Source of the DNA: Ensifer sp. LCM 4579
Lineage (GTDB): Bacteria > Pseudomonadota > Alphaproteobacteria > Rhizobiales > Rhizobiaceae
Assembly: GCF_001854885.1 (NCBI RefSeq)
Contig: NZ_MDDV01000002.1
Span: 329,502 to 393,501, forward strand
Direction: 5' to 3'
DNA length: 64,000 nucleotides
Shown: positions 34,314-46,658 of the stretch, piece after piece
Numbering within the stretch: the first letter of the stretch is position 1
How the letters are laid out: every line of letters begins with the position of its first letter
Made by a program: the position numbers and the translations under genes
Notes under the pieces: generated by a model
The model's input: only the letters and a program-made list of their open reading frames with translations
Databases searched by the model: none
Told to the model about the DNA's origin: nothing

Positions 34314-36298
34314 TCATCGAGCTCGGGCACTACGCGCTGGTGTTGGCCCTTGCAACGGCGATCGTCCAGTCGGTTTTGCCGATCCTGGGCGTGAAACGCG
34401 GCGACCGATCCATGATGGAATTGGCCGGAAGCGCCGCGATCGCCTCCTTCCTGCTCGTTGTCTTCGCATTCGCGGTGCTGACCTTTGCCTATGTCGTGTC
34501 CGATTTCTCGGTCAGGAACGTTTGGGAAAACTCGCACTCCCTGAAGCCTTTGATCTACAAGATTTCCGGCGTTTGGGGAAACCACGAGGGCTCGATGCTC
34601 CTGTGGCTTCTGATCCTCGTCTTCTTCTCCATGCTCGTCGCTCTCTTCGGCCGCAACCTGCCGGCGACATTGAGGGCGAACGTGCTTGCGGTGCAGGCCT
34701 GGATCACCACCGCCTTCACCCTTTTCATCCTGCTCACGTCCAATCCTTTCGCCCGGCTCGTCCCAGCCCCGGGTGAGGGCAGGGACCTGAACCCCGTTCT
34801 ACAGGACATCGGTCTCGCCATCCATCCGCCGCTGCTTTATCTCGGCTATGTCGGCTTTTCCGTCTGCTTCTCCTTTGCGATCGCGGCCCTGATCGAGGGG
34901 CGGATCGATGCGGCATGGGCACGCTGGGTCAGGCCCTGGACGCTCGCTGCCTGGACGGCCCTGACAGCGGGCATCGCCATGGGCTCCTATTGGGCCTACT
35001 ACGAACTCGGCTGGGGCGGCTGGTGGTTCTGGGATCCGGTCGAGAACGCCTCCTTCATGCCCTGGCTTGCCGGTACCGCACTGCTTCATTCCGCACTCGT
35101 GATGGAAAAGCGCGAAGCGCTGAAGATCTGGACCGTGCTTTTGGCGATTCTCACCTTCTCGCTTTCGCTGCTCGGCACCTTCCTGGTGCGTTCGGGCGTG
35201 CTGACATCGGTCCATGCCTTCGCGACCGATCCGACGCGGGGCGTCTTCATATTGGCAATTCTCGTCGTCTTCATCGGCGGCGCCTTCTCGCTCTTCGCCT
35301 TGCGCGCCACGCATCTGAAGGCGGGTGGGCTATTCGCGCCGATTTCGCGTGAGGGCGCGCTCGTCCTCAACAACCTGATTCTGACCACGGCGACGGCGAC
35401 GGTGCTGACCGGAACGCTCTATCCCTTGTTGTTGGAGGCCTTGACCGGCGACAAGATCTCGGTCGGTGCGCCTTTCTTCAATATGACCTTTGGTCTCCTG
35501 ATGCTGCCGCTGCTCTTCGTCGTTCCCTTCGGGCCGCTGCTCGCATGGAAGCGGGGTGACCTCTCCGGGGCCGCTCAACGGCTCTTCATCGCAGCCGCCA
35601 TAGGCGTTATGGCCGCTGCAGTCGTCGCTTATGCGAAAAGCGGCGGGCCGCTTCTTGCGCCCTTGGGCATCGGCCTCGGCGCCTATCTGGTGCTCGGCGC
35701 GGTTACCGACCTCGTGCTTCGCTCCGGTCTTGGCAAGGTCGCGGGCCGCGTCGCCTTGGGGCGCCTTCTCGGCCTGCCGCGTTCGGTCTTTGGCACGGCA
35801 CTCGCCCATGCCGGCCTCGGCATAACGCTGATCGGCATCGTTGTGGCTACGGCCTATGGGACTGAGACCGTGGTGGAAATGAAGCCGGGAATGCTGGCGG
35901 ATGCCGGCGGCTACACCCTGCGCTTCGACGGCATGCGAGAGGCGCGCGGCCCGAACTATTCGGAAGACACGGGACACTTCACCGTCAGCCGCGCCGGTGT
36001 CCAGGTCAGCGAGATCTGGTCGTCCAAGCGCCTTTATTCGGCGCGCAGGATGCCGACCACGGAAGCCGGAATCAGGACCTTCGGTCTGAGCCAGCTCTAT
36101 GTTTCGCTCGGCGACGAAATGTCCGGCGGCGGCATCGTCGTGCGCATCTGGTGGAAACCGCTGATCCTGTGCATCTGGGGGGGCGCGCTGATCATGATGG
36201 CTGGCGGTCTCGTTTCCCTGAGCGACCGCCGCTTGCGGGTAGGCGCTCCGTCGCGCGCCAGGAAGGCTCCTCAACTCGCTGCGGGAGCTGCCGAATGA
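34310..36298 (+). CDS. ccmF: Haem lyase subunit CcmF (CycK)
   Basis: A 662-residue protein with about 15 membrane helices. The haem-handling WWD motif is [19 protein letters not shown] (about residues 236-254). Other family blocks are [17 protein letters not shown] and [14 protein letters not shown] with conserved His, plus [17 protein letters not shown]. CcmF reduces haem and attaches it to apocytochrome c with CcmH and CcmI. It overlaps ccmH by four bases. Confidence 0.96.
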   Translation: MIIELGHYALVLALATAIVQSVLPILGVKRGDRSMMELAGSAAIASFLLVVFAFAVLTFAYVVSDFSVRNVWENSHSLKPLIYKISGVWGNHEGSMLLWLLILVFFSMLVALFGRNLPATLRANVLAVQAWITTAFTLFILLTSNPFARLVPAPGEGRDLNPVLQDIGLAIHPPLLYLGYVGFSVCFSFAIAALIEGRIDAAWARWVRPWTLAAWTALTAGIAMGSYWAYYELGWGGWWFWDPVENASFMPWLAGTALLHSALVMEKREALKIWTVLLAILTFSLSLLGTFLVRSGVLTSVHAFATDPTRGVFILAILVVFIGGAFSLFALRATHLKAGGLFAPISREGALVLNNLILTTATATVLTGTLYPLLLEALTGDKISVGAPFFNMTFGLLMLPLLFVVPFGPLLAWKRGDLSGAAQRLFIAAAIGVMAAAVVAYAKSGGPLLAPLGIGLGAYLVLGAVTDLVLRSGLGKVAGRVALGRLLGLPRSVFGTALAHAGLGITLIGIVVATAYGTETVVEMKPGMLADAGGYTLRFDGMREARGPNYSEDTGHFTVSRAGVQVSEIWSSKRLYSARRMPTTEAGIRTFGLSQLYVSLGDEMSGGGIVVRIWWKPLILCIWGGALIMMAGGLVSLSDRRLRVGAPSRARKAPQLAAGAAE

Positions 36299-36750
36299 TC
36301 CGCGTCCTCCTCGCGCTCTGCCTCTGCCTGGCGTCCCTCGGACCGGCTTTCGCTGTCAATCCGGATGAGGTGCTTGCCGACCCCGCACTCGAGGCGCGGG
36401 CGCGGGAGATCTCCGCGGAGCTGCGCTGCATGGTTTGCCAAAACCAGTCGATCGACGATTCCAATGCAGACCTTGCGAAGGACCTCAGGCTGCTCGTGCG
36501 CGAGCGCCTGAAGAACGGCGACAGCGATGAGGCGGTGATTGACTATATCGTGTCGCGCTATGGCGACTTCGTGCTCCTGAAGCCGCGCTTCGAGGCCAAG
36601 ACCCTGCTTCTCTGGGGCATGCCGGTCGTTCTGCTGCTCGTCGGTGCAGGTACCATTTTCCTCGCTGCGCGCCGCCGTGGCGGCCGTACGGCGGGAGCGC
36701 CACTTTCCGACGAGGAGCAGGCACGACTGGACAAGCTGATGCGATCCTGA
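36295..36750 (+). CDS. ccmH: Cytochrome c maturation thiol oxidoreductase CcmH (CycL)
   Basis: A 151-residue protein. A signal peptide (about 1-18) is followed by a three-helix domain with the redox motif [23 protein letters not shown] (CxxC at about 43-46). A C-terminal anchor helix (about 105-125) ends in a short charged tail. It reduces the apocytochrome CXXCH motif before haem attachment. The true start overlaps the ccmF stop. Confidence 0.95.
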   Translation: MIRVLLALCLCLASLGPAFAVNPDEVLADPALEARAREISAELRCMVCQNQSIDDSNADLAKDLRLLVRERLKNGDSDEAVIDYIVSRYGDFVLLKPRFEAKTLLLWGMPVVLLLVGAGTIFLAARRRGGRTAGAPLSDEEQARLDKLMRS

Positions 36751-37042
36751 AGGCGTTTCGGCTACGGTATCCGGCTGTGCGAAAAGTAAGTCCGATCAGC
36801 GCGTTAGCGGTTTGCGCGCCGTGAAAGAGGCCAATTCTCCGGCATGACTTGCCAACATTACGAAAAGTTCATCCGGCGGACAGAACTCAGTAAGGTCGCT
36901 TCCATTAAATCTTGCTTCATCGGCTGTTCCTCCAGTCGCAGCCAATCAGACGATCAGGTAACGGGCCATCCGGATCCTGGCAGCAACGGTTTCGAGCCAC
37001 CGCCGACCGGCGGAGCTCCATGGAAGAGAAAAGGCAAATCGA

Positions 37043-38602
37043 ATGTCCACGAAGAAATCCCTGCGTCCCTCTCTCAAGACCATTCTGAAGACGTCCACGG
37101 TCGCTGGCGTTGCCGCGGTGATGCTGACGACCGGCATTCCGGCGCAGATCTCGCACTCCTTTGCAGAGGCGGTGCAAGTTCAGGCCCCGGCCGTTCCCAG
37201 TTTTGCCGATGTCGTCGAAGCCGTTTCCCCGGCGGTTGTCTCCGTTCGGGTGCAATCGCGCATGCAGGTCTCCGACGAACAGGCCGGCAATTTCAGCTTC
37301 GACTTCGGCCGCGGCTTCGAAGATCTGCCCGACGATCACCCGCTGAAGCGCTTCTTCCGCGAATTCGGCGGCCCGGCTCCGCGCGACGGCGATCGGGCCG
37401 ATCGCTGGCGTGATCGTCACGGTCCGCGTGAAGGCCGGCTCCGTCCGCGGGCACAGGGCTCCGGCTTCTTCATCAGCGAAGACGGTTATCTCGTCACCAA
37501 CAACCATGTCGTTTCCGACGGCTCGGCCTTCACCGTCATTCTGAACGACGGGACGGAGCTTGATGCCAAGCTCGTGGGCAAGGATCAGCGCACGGACCTT
37601 GCCGTGCTCAAGGTCGATGCCAAGCGCAAGTTCGCCTATGTCAGCTTTGCCGACGACAGCAAGGTGCGCGTGGGCGATTGGGTGGTCGCCGTCGGTAACC
37701 CATTCGGTCTTGGCGGCACGGTCACCGCGGGTATCGTCTCGGCCCGTGGCCGCGATATCGGCTCCGGTCCCTACGACGATTATCTGCAGGTCGACGCGGC
37801 GGTGAACCGCGGCAACTCCGGCGGCCCCACCTTCGACCTTGCAGGCCAGGTCGTCGGCATCAACACGGCGATCTTCTCTCCGTCGGGCGGCAATGTCGGC
37901 ATTGCCTTCGCCATCCCCGCATCGGTAGCGAAAGACGTGGTCCAGGATCTCATCAAGGACGGTAGTGTCTCGCGCGGCTGGCTCGGCGTCCAGATCCAGC
38001 CTGTAACCAAGGATATCGCCGAATCGCTCGGCCTCTCCGAAGCGCAGGGCGCCTTGGTCGTCGAGCCGCAGCCGGGTTCGCCGGGGGAAAAGGCAGGCAT
38101 CAAGCAGGGCGATGTGGTAACAGCTCTTAATGGTGAGCCGATCAAGGATCCGCGTGACCTCGCACGGCGTGTGGCGGCGCTCAATCCGGGTACGACCGCC
38201 GACGTCACGCTGTGGCGCAATGGCAAGTCGGAGAGCATCAAGCTCGAGATTGGAACTCTGCCGAACGACATCGCGAGCGCGACTCCCGACAGCGGTGGCG
38301 GACAGCCCGATCAGGGACAGACGGGTGAGGAAACGCTTTCCGATCTCGGCCTGGCGGTCACTCCGTCGGATGACGGCAAGGGCGTCACGATCACCTCGGT
38401 CGATCCGGAGTCCGATGCCGGGGATCGCGGCCTGAAGGAAGGTGAAAAGATCGTCTCCGTCAACAATCAGAATGTGAAGTCGGCGGACGAGATTCTCAAG
38501 GTGATCGAGGCTGCCCGGAAGGATGGCCGCAGCAAGGCGCTCTTCCAGATCGAAGCTGCCGAAGGCAGCCGCTTCGTGGCGCTCCCGATCGTCCAGGGCT
38601 GA
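37043..38602 (+). CDS. degP: DegP/HtrA family periplasmic serine protease (Do)
   Basis: A 519-residue exported protease-chaperone. A long signal region (about 1-42) is followed by a trypsin-like domain with catalytic His155 (VTNNHVV), Asp185 (RTDLAVLK) and Ser259 (RGNSGGP). Two PDZ domains lie at about 300-395 and 420-510. An Arg/Asp-rich loop before the catalytic domain (about 112-136) is longer than in E. coli DegP. It degrades misfolded envelope proteins. The upstream 292 bases (36751-37042) hold the promoter; I see no clear sigma consensus there. Confidence 0.95.
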   Translation: MSTKKSLRPSLKTILKTSTVAGVAAVMLTTGIPAQISHSFAEAVQVQAPAVPSFADVVEAVSPAVVSVRVQSRMQVSDEQAGNFSFDFGRGFEDLPDDHPLKRFFREFGGPAPRDGDRADRWRDRHGPREGRLRPRAQGSGFFISEDGYLVTNNHVVSDGSAFTVILNDGTELDAKLVGKDQRTDLAVLKVDAKRKFAYVSFADDSKVRVGDWVVAVGNPFGLGGTVTAGIVSARGRDIGSGPYDDYLQVDAAVNRGNSGGPTFDLAGQVVGINTAIFSPSGGNVGIAFAIPASVAKDVVQDLIKDGSVSRGWLGVQIQPVTKDIAESLGLSEAQGALVVEPQPGSPGEKAGIKQGDVVTALNGEPIKDPRDLARRVAALNPGTTADVTLWRNGKSESIKLEIGTLPNDIASATPDSGGGQPDQGQTGEETLSDLGLAVTPSDDGKGVTITSVDPESDAGDRGLKEGEKIVSVNNQNVKSADEILKVIEAARKDGRSKALFQIEAAEGSRFVALPIVQG

Positions 38603-38645
38603 CCCACCACGAGACCGGACCGGGTGCGGGAGGGGGATGGGCCTA

Positions 38646-38746
38646 CTGCATGTCTCCTTTAATCGACCTCGATTAAAGGACAAAGACATGCAGCAGTTCA
38701 AAGTGCTACAGCGACCTTTGCGCGTCTAACAAGACGCGCGGCTCGG
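38646..38746. repeat. RIME-like repeat with a long hairpin
   Basis: CTGCATGTCT (38646-38655) pairs with AGACATGCAG (38684-38693), and between them CCTTTAATCG-ACCT-CGATTAAAGG forms a perfect ten-base stem. The second half, GTGCTACAGCGACCTTTGCG then CGTCTAACAAGACG, is the shared core of the family and matches the repeat at 59176-59246 in the opposite orientation. It follows degP by 43 bases and may end its transcript. Confidence 0.75.
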
Positions 38747-38902
38747 TAAGCGCAGTCCCCGCCGCGCTCCGGCGCGCAGCCGAGCCGCCGCGATCGTCGC
38801 GGCGGCTCCGTTCCGACCCGACCTGCCGCGGGCATATGACGCCGTGGCGTTCAGGCCGCCTTGCGAACCGAAACCGGTTGAGACGATCAGAGGTCCGGGA
38901 CT

Positions 38903-39604
38903 ATGGTCATGCGTATGAAGATTCTCATTATTGAAGACGACCTCGAGGCCGCGGCCTATCTCGCCAAGGCGTTTCGTGAGGCGGGCATCGTTTCCGACCA
39001 TGCAAGCGACGGCGAGAGCGGTCTGTTCATGGCGAGCGAAAACGCCTACGACGTGCTCGTGGTCGATCGGATGCTGCCGCGCCGCGACGGACTGTCGCTG
39101 ATCTCCGAGCTCAGGCGCAGGGATGTTCATACGCCGGTGCTTATTCTCTCCGCTCTCGGCCAGGTCGACGACCGCGTCACGGGCCTTCGCGCCGGCGGCG
39201 ACGACTATCTGCCGAAGCCCTATGCCTTCAGCGAACTCCTGGCGCGGGTCGAAGTGCTCGGCCGGCGAAAGGGAGCGCCGGAGCAGGACATGGTCTACCG
39301 CGTCGGCGACCTCGAACTGGACCGCCTCTCCCATTCGGTCAGGCGGCAGGGCAAGGAGATTTCACTGCAGCCGCGCGAGTTCCGCCTGCTGGAATATCTC
39401 ATGAAGAATGCTGGCCAGGTGGTCACGCGCACCATGCTGCTCGAGAACGTGTGGGACTACCACTTCGACCCTCAGACCAACGTCATCGACGTCCACGTCT
39501 CGCGCTTGCGCTCGAAGATCGAGAAGGATTTCGACCCGCCCCTGCTCAGAACCGTTCGGGGCGCAGGTTATATGATCAAGGACGATCGGGCGTCTGAAAC
39601 ATGA
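38903..39604 (+). CDS. OmpR-family response regulator
   Basis: A 233-residue regulator. The receiver has EDD at 11-13, phospho-acceptor Asp55 in VLVVDRMLPRRDG and Lys in YLPKPY. The winged-helix output domain (about 130-228) includes LQPREFRLLEYLMKNAGQVVTRTMLLENVWDYHFDPQTNVIDVHVSRLRSKI. It is closest to the CusR/CzcR/QseB-like branch by eye. Three close in-frame ATGs (38903, 38909, 38915) leave the start open by four residues. It overlaps the kinase gene by four bases. Confidence 0.9.
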   Translation: MVMRMKILIIEDDLEAAAYLAKAFREAGIVSDHASDGESGLFMASENAYDVLVVDRMLPRRDGLSLISELRRRDVHTPVLILSALGQVDDRVTGLRAGGDDYLPKPYAFSELLARVEVLGRRKGAPEQDMVYRVGDLELDRLSHSVRRQGKEISLQPREFRLLEYLMKNAGQVVTRTMLLENVWDYHFDPQTNVIDVHVSRLRSKIEKDFDPPLLRTVRGAGYMIKDDRASET

Positions 39605-40992
39605 GCAGGTTCGGCGTTCTGTTCAGGACGACGGCGGTCAGGCTCTCCGCACTCTATCTCGTACTCTTCTCCCTTTGCGCCGCCATCCTTGTATTCTACG
39701 TCACCGGCATGTCCGAACGTCTGCTGGAACAGCAGACGCGCGAAGCTGTCGCTGCAGAGGCGTTACAGATCGAGGGCGTGTACGAGCGTGCCGGCATCAG
39801 CGGCCTGCTGCGGACACTCGAGCGCCGCGCGCGCCAGCCCGGCGCCAATCTCTATGTCATCGCCGGCCCGGCAGGGGAAATACTCGCCGGCAATGTGGCC
39901 AGTCTTGAACCCGGCCTGCTCGATGACGCGGGCTGGACATCCGAGCCGTTCCGATACCGCCGCTTCACCGACGAGAGCCGCGCCGATAGTCATGTGGCGC
40001 TCGCGCAGGTGATCGTGCTCGACAACGGCCTCAGGATACTGGTCGGCCGCGACCTGCAGGAGCCGGAGAAGTTTCGCGTCCTCGTCCGGCAGGCCCTGGT
40101 GGTCGCCCTCGGCATCATGGGGCTCGGCGCGCTGGTGATCTGGTTCGGCATCGGACGTAACGCCCTGCGGCGCATCGACCGAATGTCCGAGGCAAGCACC
40201 AAGATCATGGGGGGCGACCTGTCGCAGCGTCTGCCGATGAGCGGATCCGGCGACGAGTTCGACCGGCTTTCGGAATCGCTGAACACGATGCTCGGTCGCA
40301 TCGAGAAGCTCAACGAAGGCCTGAAACAGGTGTCCGACAACATCGCGCACGACCTCAAGACGCCGCTGACACGGCTGCGCAACAAGGCCGAGGCGGCGCT
40401 TGCCAGCCGCGAAAATCAGAGCGCCTCCCTCGAGGAGATCATCGCCGAGTCCGATCAGCTGATCCGCACCTTCAATGCCCTCTTGATGATTTCGCGCGTC
40501 GAGGCAGGATCCGCCGTTGCGGAGATGAGCGAAGTCGACCTTACCGGCATCGTCGCCGATTGCGTCGAACTCTACGAACCGCTTGCGGAGGAAAGTGCGC
40601 TGCGGCTGGAGACCGCCATCGAGCCCAAGGTAACCGTTTCGGGCAATCGCGAGCTGATCGGTCAGGCGCTGGGCAACCTGCTCGACAATGCCGTCAAATA
40701 TGCCGAGGGGGCGGAAAATCCGTTGATCCGGGTGGAAATGAAGAAGAGCGAGGGCAATGTCCTGCTGTCGGTTGCGGACCATGGTCCCGGCGTTCCGGCC
40801 GGCATGCGCAGCGAGGTCCTCAAACGGTTCGTGCGGCTCGACGAGAGCCGATCGAAGCCCGGGACCGGGCTCGGCCTCTCCCTTGTCGAAGCGGTCATGG
40901 AGATGCACCATGGCTCACTGGAACTCACGGCGACTGAACCGGACGGCACGGGATTGACGGTACGCATGGTTTTCCCGACCGCTTTGGCCTGA
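39601..40992 (+). CDS. HAMP-domain sensor histidine kinase
   Basis: A 463-residue kinase paired with the preceding regulator. TM1 is at about 13-35, a periplasmic region of about 125 residues follows, then TM2 at 162-184 and HAMP at about 185-238. HisKA has His250 in DNIAHDLKTPLTRLRNKAE. The ATPase domain has NLLDNAVKYAEG, DHGPGVP and GTGLGLSLVEAVMEMHHGSLEL. Its signal is unknown; gene order degP-regulator-kinase-glnE suggests but does not prove an envelope stress role. Confidence 0.9.
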   Translation: MSRFGVLFRTTAVRLSALYLVLFSLCAAILVFYVTGMSERLLEQQTREAVAAEALQIEGVYERAGISGLLRTLERRARQPGANLYVIAGPAGEILAGNVASLEPGLLDDAGWTSEPFRYRRFTDESRADSHVALAQVIVLDNGLRILVGRDLQEPEKFRVLVRQALVVALGIMGLGALVIWFGIGRNALRRIDRMSEASTKIMGGDLSQRLPMSGSGDEFDRLSESLNTMLGRIEKLNEGLKQVSDNIAHDLKTPLTRLRNKAEAALASRENQSASLEEIIAESDQLIRTFNALLMISRVEAGSAVAEMSEVDLTGIVADCVELYEPLAEESALRLETAIEPKVTVSGNRELIGQALGNLLDNAVKYAEGAENPLIRVEMKKSEGNVLLSVADHGPGVPAGMRSEVLKRFVRLDESRSKPGTGLGLSLVEAVMEMHHGSLELTATEPDGTGLTVRMVFPTALA

Positions 40993-41020
40993 TAGACCGA
41001 TTGTGACGGGGAGGGATTGG

Positions 41021-43978
41021 ATGCAGGCGGCGAAGGAAAGATGGCTGTCCGATATCGAAGCGGTGCACATCCGGCCCGGAAGTCAGGCCGAGGCGAAGGC
41101 TTCGCTTGCCGCTCTGAAGGACGCGGCCAAAGGGCGTGAGGCACTCACTGCGCTGCTTGCCTCCGAAGCACCGCTCAAGGACTTCCTCGTCGCCGCTTTC
41201 GCGCTCTCCCCCTTCTTGCGCGATACGCTCGGCAGCCACCCGGCCATTCTCGAGGCTTTGCTTGCCGAATCCCTGCCTCTATTTCTCAAGCGACGGATCG
41301 ATGCCGCGCGGGCGGCATGGAAGGCGGAGGGGACGGGCGTGGCACTGCCGGACGCGGAAGTGATGTCGCGGCTGCGGCGAGCCAAACGCGAGATTGCCTT
41401 CGGCATCGCCCTTGCCGATCTCGCCCGGCTTTTCGACGGCCGGGAAACGACGCGCTGGCTGAGCGATTTCGCGGGCGCGGCCGTGTCTGCGGCGGTCGAT
41501 CACCTGCTATTGAGCGCCGAGGAGAGCGGCAAGTTTTCGCTGAAGGACGCAGCCGAACCGAGCGCCGGTTCCGGCGTTGTCGTGCTCGGTATGGGCAAGC
41601 TCGGTGCGGCGGAGCTCAATTATTCCTCCGACATCGATCTCGTGGTCTTCTACGATCCGCAATCCGTCATCCTGCTGCGACCCGACGAGGCGCCGGAGAC
41701 CTTCGCGCGGCTCTTGAGACGGCTGGTCCGCATCCTGCAGGAGAGAACCGGAGACGGTTACGTCTTCCGCACGGACCTGCGCCTGCGGCCGGACCCGGGA
41801 TCCACCCCGCTCGCGATCCCCGTCGAGGCGGCGATGCTCTATTACGAGAGCCGGGGCCAGAATTGGGAGCGCGCCGCCTTCATCAAGGCGCGGCCGGTCG
41901 CTGGCGACCTCCAGGCAGGAGAGCGCTTCCTCAAGGAACTGACACCCTTCGTCTTCCGCAAATATCTCGACTATGCCGCGATCGCCGATATCCACTCGAT
42001 CAAGCGGCAGATACATGTGCACAAGGGTCACGGCGAAATCGCGGTCAAGGGGCACAACATCAAGCTTGGCCGCGGTGGCATCCGCGAGATCGAGTTCTTC
42101 GTCCAGACGCAGCAGCTGATCGCCGGCGGACGCATGCCGGCGCTTCGGCTGCGCGCGACCGAAGCGATGCTGCGTGCTCTCGCGGATACCGGCTGGATAG
42201 ATCCGGGGACGGCAGATGAACTGATCGAGGCCTATTGGTTCCTGCGTGATGTCGAGCACCGCATCCAGATGGTGCACGACGAGCAGACGCATCTTCTACC
42301 CGAGACGGAGTCGGAGTTGAAGCGGATCGCCTTCATGCTCGGTTTCAGCGACACGGCCTCCTTCGCGGCGCAGTTCTCCGGCATCTTGCGGACGGTCGAG
42401 CGGCGCTACGCCCAGCTCTTCGAGCAGGAGGCGCGGCTTTCGAGCGAGACAGGCAATCTCGTTTTTACGGGCCAGCAGGACGATCCGGACACGCTGCAGA
42501 CGTTGAAGAAGCTCGGTTTCGAGCGCCCGTCGGATATAGCCCGCATCATTCGCACCTGGCACTATGGTCGCTACCGGGCCACTCAGTCCGTGGAGGCGCG
42601 CGAACGGCTGACGGAGTTGACGCCGGAGCTTCTGCGCGTCTTCGGCGAGAGCCGGCGTGCCGATGAGGCGCTCCTGCGCTTCGACCAATTCATCTCCGGA
42701 CTTCCGGCGGGCATACAACTTTTCTCCTTGCTCGGCAGCAATCCCGGGCTTCTGTCGCTGATCGTCAACATCATGTCTTCGGCTCCGCGTCTTGCCGATA
42801 TCATCGCCGCCAAGCCACATGTCTTCGACGGCATGCTGGATCCTGGGCTTCTCGCCGAGCTTCCGACGCGTGACTATCTCGCACCGCGAATAGCCAATTT
42901 CGTTGCCGGCGGCCGTCACTACGAGGATGTGCTCGATCGCCTGCGCATCATCGCGGCCGAGCAGCGCTTCCTGATCGGGATCAGGCTCCTGACGGGAGTG
43001 ATCACCGGACCGCAGGCCGGCCGGGCCTTCACCGATCTCGCCGATCTGATCATCGCCGCCGCGCTCGAGGCGGTGCTCGAAGAGATCCGCGCCGCGCATG
43101 GCCGCTTCCCCGCAGGGCGGATCGCGATCGTCGGCATGGGCAAGCTCGGAAGTCATGAACTGACGGCTGGTTCCGACGTGGATCTCATTCTGCTCTACGA
43201 CTACGATGACGAGGCATCCGAGTCCGATGGCGCCAAGCCGCTCGATCCGGTCCGCTACTTCACCCGCGTGACGCAGCGACTGATCTCCGCCCTTTCTGCA
43301 CCGACGGCGGAGGGCATTCTCTACGAGGTCGACATGCGGCTGAGACCGTCGGGCAACAAGGGTCCGGTCGCAACGCGCATCGGCGCCTTTGCCAAATACC
43401 AGCGAAACGAGGCCTGGACCTGGGAGCATCTGGCGCTGACGCGCGCGCGCTGCATCTGCGGAGATGCCGGTCTGGTCGGCGAGGCGGCGGCGATTTTCGC
43501 CGAGGTGCTCTCTAAGAGGCGCGACATCGACAAGATCCGCAAGGATGTCGGGGAGATGCGCGCGCTGATCGAAAAGGAGAAGCCGCCGCACGACATCTGG
43601 GATTTCAAGCTCATCCCCGGTGGTCTCGTCGACATCGAGTTCATCGCGCAATATCTGGCGCTGATCGCACCGGCCAAGGGCGTGAAGCCGCTTCCCCCGG
43701 GAAGCCACACCATGGAGGCGTTGAAAACGCTCGGCGCCTCTCTCATGGATGCAAACGATCTCGATACCTCGTTGGAGGCGCTTTCGCTGTTCACCGAGAT
43801 TTCGCAGATTGTCCGCCTTTGCATCGATGGCGATTTCGATCCGCGGAACGCGCCGTCCGGTCTCGTCGACCTCGTCTGCCGGGCGGGCGACTATCCCGAC
43901 CTGAAGCATCTCGAGGCCGACATACGCCGCCTCTCCAAGGCGACGCGCCGAATATTCCAGTCGATTGTCGCCGGCTAG
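41021..43978 (+). CDS. glnE: Bifunctional glutamine synthetase adenylyltransferase/deadenylase
   Basis: A 985-residue GlnE with two nucleotidyltransferase domains. The N-terminal deadenylase has GMGKLGAAELNYSSDIDLVVFYD near residue 195. The C-terminal adenylylase has GMGKLGSHELTAGSDVDLILLYDYD near residue 708, each with the G-S/D-x-D metal motif. Regulatory helices lie between them. It switches glutamine synthetase off or on in response to PII and glutamine. I chose the ATG at 41021 because GGGGAGGG lies five bases upstream; an in-frame GTG at 41003 would put that Shine-Dalgarno inside the gene. Confidence 0.95.
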   Translation: MQAAKERWLSDIEAVHIRPGSQAEAKASLAALKDAAKGREALTALLASEAPLKDFLVAAFALSPFLRDTLGSHPAILEALLAESLPLFLKRRIDAARAAWKAEGTGVALPDAEVMSRLRRAKREIAFGIALADLARLFDGRETTRWLSDFAGAAVSAAVDHLLLSAEESGKFSLKDAAEPSAGSGVVVLGMGKLGAAELNYSSDIDLVVFYDPQSVILLRPDEAPETFARLLRRLVRILQERTGDGYVFRTDLRLRPDPGSTPLAIPVEAAMLYYESRGQNWERAAFIKARPVAGDLQAGERFLKELTPFVFRKYLDYAAIADIHSIKRQIHVHKGHGEIAVKGHNIKLGRGGIREIEFFVQTQQLIAGGRMPALRLRATEAMLRALADTGWIDPGTADELIEAYWFLRDVEHRIQMVHDEQTHLLPETESELKRIAFMLGFSDTASFAAQFSGILRTVERRYAQLFEQEARLSSETGNLVFTGQQDDPDTLQTLKKLGFERPSDIARIIRTWHYGRYRATQSVEARERLTELTPELLRVFGESRRADEALLRFDQFISGLPAGIQLFSLLGSNPGLLSLIVNIMSSAPRLADIIAAKPHVFDGMLDPGLLAELPTRDYLAPRIANFVAGGRHYEDVLDRLRIIAAEQRFLIGIRLLTGVITGPQAGRAFTDLADLIIAAALEAVLEEIRAAHGRFPAGRIAIVGMGKLGSHELTAGSDVDLILLYDYDDEASESDGAKPLDPVRYFTRVTQRLISALSAPTAEGILYEVDMRLRPSGNKGPVATRIGAFAKYQRNEAWTWEHLALTRARCICGDAGLVGEAAAIFAEVLSKRRDIDKIRKDVGEMRALIEKEKPPHDIWDFKLIPGGLVDIEFIAQYLALIAPAKGVKPLPPGSHTMEALKTLGASLMDANDLDTSLEALSLFTEISQIVRLCIDGDFDPRNAPSGLVDLVCRAGDYPDLKHLEADIRRLSKATRRIFQSIVAG

Positions 43979-44044
43979 CGCCTCATGCTTTCCGAAAATC
44001 GAAACCGATCTATGGCAAGGGCGCTGCAAGGACCGGAATCCACC

Positions 44045-46363
<2,319 letters not shown>

Positions 46364-46658
46364 CTGTCCCTACCGCCATCGTCGAATGCGCCCCGGCATG
46401 TCTGAATGCGGAAGGACGCTTGATTTTCTCACTCCGAAACGTGCTTTTCCGGGCGCATGGACCGGATGCAGGCTGTTTCAGTGATTCGGCGCACCGTTCG
46501 CCCGAATCTGCCTCAATGAATCACAGGGCGATTCGCCTTGTCTAGGGGTGGTCGTAAAGATTCGTTAACCACTTTTCATCGTTGGAAAATCATACCGCGA
46601 CCGGAATGCCATTCGCGCGCCAGGCTGACCAATGCGGGCAAATGTGCCCGCATCCCGG

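Noticed and set aside
36751..37042. Sigma-E or heat-shock promoter before degP
   Set aside because: AAAAGTT and GAACT fragments are present, but no -35/-10 pair with proper spacing was found.
36917..38701. Minus-strand 594-codon frame opposite degP
   Set aside because: Shadow created by codon bias of degP; composition is unlike a real protein.
42296..44029. Minus-strand 577-codon frame opposite glnE
   Set aside because: Antisense to the second half of glnE, with no recognisable motifs.
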